In this document: one piece after another, positions 58,200 through 64,000 of the stretch | How the letters are laid out: every line of letters begins with the position of its first letter | Numbering within the stretch: the stretch's first letter is position 1 | Assembly (NCBI GenBank): GCA_038030265.1 | Contig: CM075939.1 | Coordinates: 41,025,253 to 41,089,252 of the forward strand | DNA from: Corythucha ciliata | Lineage: Eukaryota; Arthropoda; Insecta; Hemiptera; Tingidae | Direction: 5' to 3' | DNA length: 64,000 nt | Translations under genes and position numbers: made by a program | The notes under the pieces: generated by a model | What the model was told of the DNA's origin: nothing | Databases searched by the model: none | Seen by the model: only the letters and a program-made list of their open reading frames with translations

Positions 58200-59260
58200 T
58201 GAATCGTACTTGTAGCCATTTTTCGGGCGTCAATAGTGAATTTGTCCTATTTAAGAACGCGAATAGCCGCAGTCAAGCCATTTTATAGGGCGAGAGCAGT
58301 CAGTGCTTCAGAACAAAGAAGTAATACAGAGAACAATCGGTTGGAAGAGGGGAGTGTGGTTGATCAGTCCGCCTAACGTAACGTGGAGACGGCGCTGATC
58401 GACGGGGGTACGAATACTCCGTAAATCGGTAGCATAGAATAGTAAACTAATCATCTAAGGGCGTGAATAGCCCAGTTTGGCCATTTTATGGGTGCTAATA
58501 GTCCGTGTAGCAATGTTACAGTACTCCATTTGTAGGGTGCGGATCGACTTTTTTGAGTACGCCAATTGTCAGTCCACCATTTTCATGGCTTTTTGGCTAT
58601 TTTTCAACGAATCTTTAGCTATGTCATTTTTAAGGGACGAATGGCCAATTTGGTTATTTTCAAGGGCCAGTTGAGTCAGATTTGCCAATTTTAGGGCGTA
58701 AATAGCCGGTTTGGCTATTTTTAGGTCACGATCCGTCAGTTTAGTTATTTTCAAGGAGCAAATCGTCAGTTTTGTCATTTTTGGGGCCGTTTGAGTGAAT
58801 GGCCGGTTTACCTTTTTAGAGCACACAACATCACGTTCCGTTTAGCCATATTTTCAGGGCACGAATATTGTCTCTTTTAGAACTTTTCATGGTCCGAATC
58901 GTCAGTTTTGCAATTTCATGGGTGATTTTGGGTCAGTTTTGCCAGTTTTAGGGCCTGCAGAGCCAGTTGGGATGAGTCATCTGCTTAGGCATTTTCAAGG
59001 CGCGAAAATTTTTAGCCATTTTTCGGGTGATCTGAGTCAAATTCGCCAACTTTAAGTCACGTCAGTGCGTGGTTTTTCCTGGGCACAAAAGGGCAGTTTA
59101 GTCAATTTTTGGTTGCGAGTACTCAATTCATAAACTTCGTAACTTGTAACTTGGGATTTGTAACAGAATGGGGTTTTTAGCCATTTGCTGAGCGGCAATC
59201 GTCAGTTTAATTGCCAATGGTCGGTTTGCTATTTTTAGGGCACGGCTATTTGCTATTTTT
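58200..59260 (+). repeat. Family B array, forward
   Basis: Units of about 30 bp have GGCGTGAATAGCCCAGTTTG and GCCATTTTATGGG cores, as at 4330-5255. Confidence 0.7.
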
Positions 59261-59339
59261 AGCCGTAAATCATCGACTTTTAAAACTCTTAATTTTAGTT
59301 TTTTTCTTTTTAAAAAAAAATCCCTTGCCTTCTTCAGAA

Positions 59340-59533
59340 TCCTCGAATTTAGTGGAGGTTGTGTTTATCGACCAGCGATGCGTAACGATTTTCAGTTATC
59401 GGGTTGTGGTCAGACAGGATGAACAAATTAAACTATGGTCAAGCTTTCGATTTATTTAAAATCCCTGAAGATGATTTTAAATAAATCGAAAGCTTGACCA
59501 TAGTTTAATTTGTTCATCCTGTCCTCGAATTTA
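59340..59533. mobile_element. Short insertion with 12-bp flanking repeats and a 51-bp inverted repeat
   Basis: TCCTCGAATTTA occurs at 59340-59351 and 59522-59533. Between them lie about 170 bp. The right part is a perfect inverted repeat with arms 59413-59463 and 59473-59523 and the 9-nt loop CCTGAAGAT. An inverted-terminal-copy arrangement is a known feature of Penelope-like elements, and the CCTGAAGATG-type sequence fits loosely, but no coding part is present to confirm this. Confidence 0.6.
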
Positions 59534-60080
59534 CCCGTGAATTAGCGATTTTTCTCAACTTTAGCGGCGAATTAGCGCTTTTATTAATTTTGTTTGCGAA
59601 TTCGCGACTTTTTTTACGGCCTCTGAATTAGCGTATTTTTTTCAATTGTAGCTACGAATTGGCTCTTTTTCAACATTTTGTCCGAGACTTTACGTTTTTT
59701 CAGGTTTCATCAATGAATTGGTTGTCTGAGTATTCGGTGAAACACACAATTTTTCTCGATGTTATGCGCAAGTTAGCGTTTGAATTTTTTTTAGCCGGTA
59801 ATTAGCAATTTTATAAATTTGACCGTGAACTATATCGTTTTTTACTAATTGTACCCGAAAATTCGTGTTTTCCTCGATTTCAGCCGCCGCGAATTAGCGT
59901 TTTATCAATTTTAGCTTCGAAATAGAGATTTTTCTACAATCGCTTCAAATTAGCTATTTTTCTAAATTTTAGCCGCTAGTTAGCGTTTCCAGCTCATTAT
60001 AGTCTGTTATGAGCATTTTAACTGCAAATTGAGCGGGGAAAATTAATATTTTTCTCTATTCAAGTTAAGTGATTCATATT
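59534..60080 (-). repeat. Family A array, reverse
   Basis: T-rich family A units follow directly from the 12-bp repeat at 59533, so the insertion lies within or at the border of this array. Confidence 0.7.
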
Positions 60081-60094
60081 TAGCCGTGGGAGGG

Positions 60095-60510
60095 GGGGGG
60101 TGCGTTAATCTGCAGGTTAAATTGAGTGAAAAGCGCTAATTCGCAGCAACAATTCAGAAAAGTGCAAATTTGCGGCTAGAATCTAGAAAAAGCGCTAATT
60201 CAAACTATTCAAAGTCAAAACTGATTCAAAGCACTATTGTTCGAACGCTAAAATTTAAATAAGCGTTAATCACGGCTCAAATTGAGAAAGAGAGAGCTAC
60301 TTCCCTGCTAAAATGTTGATAAAGTTTTCATTTATTTATTTATTTGCAGCTCAAATTGAGAATAGCGCTAGTTAGTTGAGTTAGCGTTAGTTAGATAAAA
60401 TGAAGAAAACGCGTTATATTTACCGCTTGAATTGAGAAAAACTGCTAATGCGCGTCTGAAATACACAAAAAATGATACTATCAATTTGGCATCGAGAAAC
60501 CACAAATCGG
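60095..60510 (+). repeat. Family A array, forward
   Basis: Forward units (GCGCTAATTCGCAGC, GCTCAAATTGAG) are sandwiched between two reverse arrays. Confidence 0.65.
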
Positions 60511-60519
60511 TGCACTATT

Positions 60520-60985
60520 TCTTAATTTTATTCGCTAATGAGCGCTTCCTCAGAATTTTAGCCGCAAATAAGCGCTTTATCCGAAATTTTGCCGTGTATT
60601 AGCGTTTTTTCTCTATTGCGGCCCCGTAGAACGCAGCTTATCGCTTTTTATCAATATTAGCCGTCAAAGGGCACCCATTAACTGTGTATTAGCGCCTTTT
60701 CACAATTTTGAGCCGTAATTTTAATCGAGAAACCGCGAACTAGCGTTTTTTTTTCTCATTATTAGCCACGAATGGGTCATTTTTTCTTTAATTTATCCGT
60801 GAGCGAACGCATTCTCCCAATTTTAGCCACGAACCTGTCCCAAAGAACAACACATAAGCGTTTTTTCTTAATTTTAGACTTGGGGTCGTACTAATTTTTG
60901 TTGGGTCGAGTAACAGCAAATTTTCTCTTTTTCTAAATTTTAACCACGGTTTAACAGCTTTTTGTCATTTGAAGCCGGGAACTTT
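60520..60985 (-). repeat. Family A array, reverse
   Basis: Reverse units include the conserved block GAACAACACATAAGCG at 60845-60860. Confidence 0.68.
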
Positions 60986-61169
60986 TCCTAAGAATAGCGC
61001 ACGTGAATCTCGATAGGCTATAATATGTATATTCAGTCGGTATAGATGAGAAAATCGACCAAAAAGCATAACGACAAGACGAAGCGTTCTATTTCCATTT
61101 TCTGCCGCTCGCGGAGAGGCGCTGACGTTATGGCGACTAGGGACGTTTTGGTCTTTTTTTTTTATTTTG

Positions 61170-62220
61170 GAAGAAGCCGGAACTTCAAAATTGGCTATAA
61201 GTGTGGGCCCAGCTTACGACTTTTTTGTTAGTCAATCCCGGAAAATTGGTTTTCAATGGGCTAATCGTGCGAAATTTTGTTTATGAGGGAGCCAGACACA
61301 AGACCTGTGACATTTTCTGCAAAATGAACAAACACCGTGGAACTTTCAATTTTAAAGATGCGAAATCAGCTCTTTTAAGCAGCCAACCCCACAAATTGGT
61401 TTCTAACGAGCCAGATCCGCATAGTTTGGGTTTGAAAGAGCCAATCCACCGGAATTGCTTGTTTTTAAGGAGCCGAACGTGAAATTGATTCGCGAATTAG
61501 CCGGAACAACCAAATTGGGTTCCGCATTAGTGCCGAGTCAAAGGGAACTTCGAAAGATTCCCTGTGAAGGGAACTTCGAAGTGCTTCTATGAAGGCCTAG
61601 AACGTGTGAATTTCTTTTTTTGAACCCCGTAAAAATTGTTCTCTTAAATGGCAAACCTCAGCAAAGTTGGTTTTTATGGGGTCAATCTTGCGAAATTCGG
61701 GTTCGGTGAGTGCCAAGTCCATAAAACTAGGTTTTTAAAGGGCTATACCCTCGAAATTGGCTTCAAGTTCCTCTCCTGCAGAATTGGATACTTGAGTGAG
61801 CGAAACCCGCAAAATAAGGATCTGTGAGATCAAACTCCACACAATATTCAGGATTAGAAATGCCAAAACCAATACAACTTATTTTTTAAAGGACCAAATC
61901 CCTGAAATTCAATTTTAAAGGGACGGAAACTTCAAATTCTAAGCCATGGATGTTATTAAAACCTAAAAGAATAGAAAGGAGGCCTCGGGAATCGACGCCG
62001 ACGGTTTCGGCCCCTAATTGGCTTTTTGGGTGGTCAAAACCCGTGAAATACCTGTGATATCGAAATCCAAGAAATTTGGGTTTTGAAAAGGCTAACCCCT
62101 CAAAATTTTGATTTAGAGGAGTGAAAAGGCTTTTCATTCCTCTAAAGGCTCCCCAAAAAGGCTTTTCAGTGTACACTCTTGCGTTTTCAATCCAAATTTT
62201 CGGACTGAATACGCCATTTT
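61170..62220 (-). repeat. Family D array, reverse
   Basis: Units such as AATTGGTTTTCAATGGGC and GCGAAATTTTG are the complement of family D. The word GGGAACTTCGAA occurs twice at 61548-61580. Confidence 0.6.
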
Positions 62221-62399
62221 ATGGCAGAAATATTGCCTATTTGGCTTTAACTGTTACTGTTAAACTGGGCGTTTAACTGTTATTGGATAAACTGTCCGTT
62301 TATCTAATAAAACTGTGCCTTTAGGCCACAATATTAGCCTAGAAACAAGGGAATTTCACGAAGATAGGTACTGTAAGTTTGATAAAGAATGTGAATGTG

Positions 62400-63378
62400 A
62401 TTTGTGTGTGAGAATAATTTCTTCTCAATTTCTTCGGGGAATTAGTGATTTGTCTCTATTTTAGCCGTGAATTAGCGATTTTTCTTGCAATGAATTTATG
62501 TTTTTCTTGATTTTAGCCGCTGATGAGCGATTTTCTCCAATTTCACCCGTGAATTAGTGCTATTTTCTAATTTTAGCCACGACGTTGATGCCTCCGGAAA
62601 CCGTGACTTGCCGTTTTTACTCAATTTGTTTCCTTGAATTAACAAAATGTTCTCAATTGAACACCCTAAATAAGCCATTTTTCTAGATTTTAGCCTTGAA
62701 TTAAATTAGCCTTTTTCCTAATTCCATCCTCCGCCGTGAATGAGAGTTTTGTTTCCCAATTTTCGCCGCTTTCGGATTAGCGATTTTGTTCTTTTTTAGC
62801 CACGAAATTACCTCAGAAGTCGAGAATTGACGTTTTCTCCATTTTAACCGCGAATTAGCCTTTTTCCACACTGATGTGATGTGATTTTAGCCGTTAAAGA
62901 GCTGTTTTCCCTGATTTTATCCGTGAATTAGCACTTTTTCTTAATTTTTCCCCGAATCAGTGACTTTTTCACTAATAGCCATGAATTAGCGAATTTTCTC
63001 AGATTGAGCCACAAAATTGCCATTCTGAATAAGCCGAGAATTTATGTTTTGGTAATTTTAGGCGCGCATTACCATTGGTTTTTCGCAAAACCATTGGTAA
63101 ATTATTGATATTTCACTCTTACATGCTTGAATTAGAATGTCTCGTAACTTTAACCTCGAATTACTGATTTTTTATTTGTTTATTTTTTCATTTTATCCGC
63201 GGTTTTGCGCTTTTTCTCAATTTTAGCAGTGAAGTAACGTATTAGCTATGTATTTTTCTTAATTTTAGCAGCGATTTAGCACCTTTTTCTCACTTAATTC
63301 TGTCTGTGAATCAGAGATTTTTCTCAATAATTTAGGCTGTGAATTAGCCATTTATCTCAATTCCAGCCCAAAATTAAC

Positions 63379-63410
<32 letters not shown>

Positions 63411-63420
63411 CAATTTTGGT
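62400..63420 (-). repeat. Family A array, reverse, with a 30-nt T run
   Basis: Family A reverse units include an uninterrupted T run at 63381-63410. Confidence 0.7.
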
Positions 63421-63463
63421 CCGGATTAAGTGGGTACGAATATTAGCACTTTCCAAACTTTTA

Positions 63464-63613
63464 AGGCCCCGCCACACCGAACGCGAACTGCCACGCAGAC
63501 TGGTCCGCACGCGGAAAAACTATTAACGGTGGGTATACCTCACCCACGTAGTCATGGGTTTTTGGCAAGCGGACCAGTCCGCGCGGCAGTTCGCGTTCTG
63601 TGTGGTAAGGCCT
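63464..63613. mobile_element. Harbinger-like MITE, 150 bp
   Basis: The two ends form an imperfect inverted repeat of nearly 50 bp. Left arm text AGGCCCCGCCACACCGAACG then CGAACTGCC matches the inverted right arm AGGCCTTACCACACAGAACG then CGAACTGCC. Both arms contain GACTGGTCCGC. It is flanked by TTA (63461-63463 and 63614-63616), the 3-bp duplication typical of PIF/Harbinger elements. No coding capacity. Confidence 0.65.
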
Positions 63614-63634
63614 TTATCCGCTTACTTGCCGCAA

Positions 63635-63652
63635 GAACAGCACATAAGTGCG
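63635..63652 (-). repeat. Conserved family A internal block
   Basis: GAACAGCACATAAGTGCG is identical to 15717-15734. Here it stands right of the MITE, so the MITE lies inside a family A element. Confidence 0.6.
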
Positions 63653-63724
63653 CCTTCGCAAATTTGGCCGCCCACAATAATCCGGGGGGGGGGGCCCAAA
63701 ATCTAAGATTATAAAAGATAATTT

Positions 63725-63800
63725 ACCACTGCAGGCCACGGGCGGGCCATTGTGAAAGGCTCAGCGGGCCACCGCGGGCCCTGCTGGTTGGCCACCCCTG
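63725..63800. repeat. hAT-like right end
   Basis: The sequence ends GTTGGCCACCCCTG, so inverted it begins CAGGGGTGGCCAACCAGC, a common hAT tip. The subterminal part is GC-rich with GGGCC repeats. The left partner is not in the window. Confidence 0.5.
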
Positions 63801-64000
63801 ACTTATGACAACATGGATTTTCCTGGAATGCACTCAAATCGTACAATCAAACCGTGGGCTGAATAGAAACTGTTTTTACATCGCGTTTTGGGATTATTTA
63901 CATAATATTCTTTAGTGGATGAATGACGTGGAGTAGTGGTAGGGGAGGATGTGATCTCCCTTCTTGCCCATCATTCACCTCGAATCAGCGCCTGGTTATA
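63801..64000. other. Unassigned right edge
   Basis: Short unique-looking sequence, with no exon or repeat recognised. Confidence 0.4.

Noticed and set aside
59413..59523. microRNA precursor
   Set aside because: A perfect 51-bp stem without the usual bulges, flanked by a direct repeat, fits a transposon-derived foldback better.
2665..63420. Family A arrays as centromeric or telomeric satellite
   Set aside because: Arrays are short, dispersed, in both orientations and bounded by transposon-like ends. No TTAGG-type telomere repeats are present.
711..64000. Further GPCR exons (TM3 to TM7)
   Set aside because: I looked for the post-Cys helix and a DRY/ERY-like motif in the translated frames and saw none. 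A sensitive protein search could still find short exons.

Overview
This looks like a slice of a repeat-rich arthropod nuclear genome. The reasons are: two GT-AG-spliced exons of a class A peptide receptor at the left edge; a long LINE of the R1 type, a clade I know almost only from arthropods; a CsRn1-type Ty3/gypsy remnant with a tRNA-Trp primer site; and very little other coding capacity. I cannot name the order or species. There is no sign of bacterial gene organisation.

Layout. Positions 1-710 hold the first two coding exons of a neuropeptide-type GPCR read rightward: a long low-complexity extracellular N-terminus, TM1, then the first intracellular loop and TM2. No later receptor exon was recognised, so the rest of the window is probably one very large intron (inference). 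Most of it is transposon-derived. A 6.3-kb R1-clade LINE lies on the minus strand (19188-25453) with two full-length, uninterrupted ORFs (743 and 1042 aa) that overlap by 11 nt, and a 13/14-nt match at its two ends that looks like a target-site duplication. Positions 29985-33013 hold a broken CsRn1-type Ty3/gypsy element, split by a 1943-bp element with hAT-type ends (30885-32827) and a perfect 8-bp duplication. A 3' fragment of another R1-like LINE sits at 9716-10490, tRNA-derived SINE-like sequences at 16605-16885 and 52990-53145, and a Harbinger-like MITE at 63464-63613.

The most unusual content is a set of degenerate short-period arrays that together fill roughly 40% of the window. Family A (about 30 bp, core GGCTAAAATTGAGAAAAA) is by far the commonest. 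Family B is about 30 bp (core GCCATTTTCAGGGCGTGAAT), family C is 20 bp (AAACTGACGATTTTACCCCA), and family D is about 30 bp (core AATTTCGCGGGTTTGGCTC). These are not simply satellites. They lie inside or beside modules with hAT-like ends (CAGTGGCGG, CAGTAGCG, CAGGGCCGG), recur with the same roughly 250-bp terminal block, and in two cases switch orientation from A(+) on the left to A(-) on the right. The gypsy insertion shows that a module packed with family A has moved as a unit. No transposase for these elements was found, so they would be non-autonomous.

Other structures of note are a perfect 51-bp inverted repeat with a 9-nt loop inside a 12-bp-flanked insertion (59340-59533), and a cluster of interlocking 15-18-bp palindromes at 56767-56981. 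Unique-looking stretches (720-2450, 6430-8860, 11500-13590, 25880-28800, 34390-38220, 43160-46290, 53470-56750) show no convincing genes, only microsatellites and many homopolymer C or G runs. Array boundaries are read by eye and are good to perhaps 20-50 bp.
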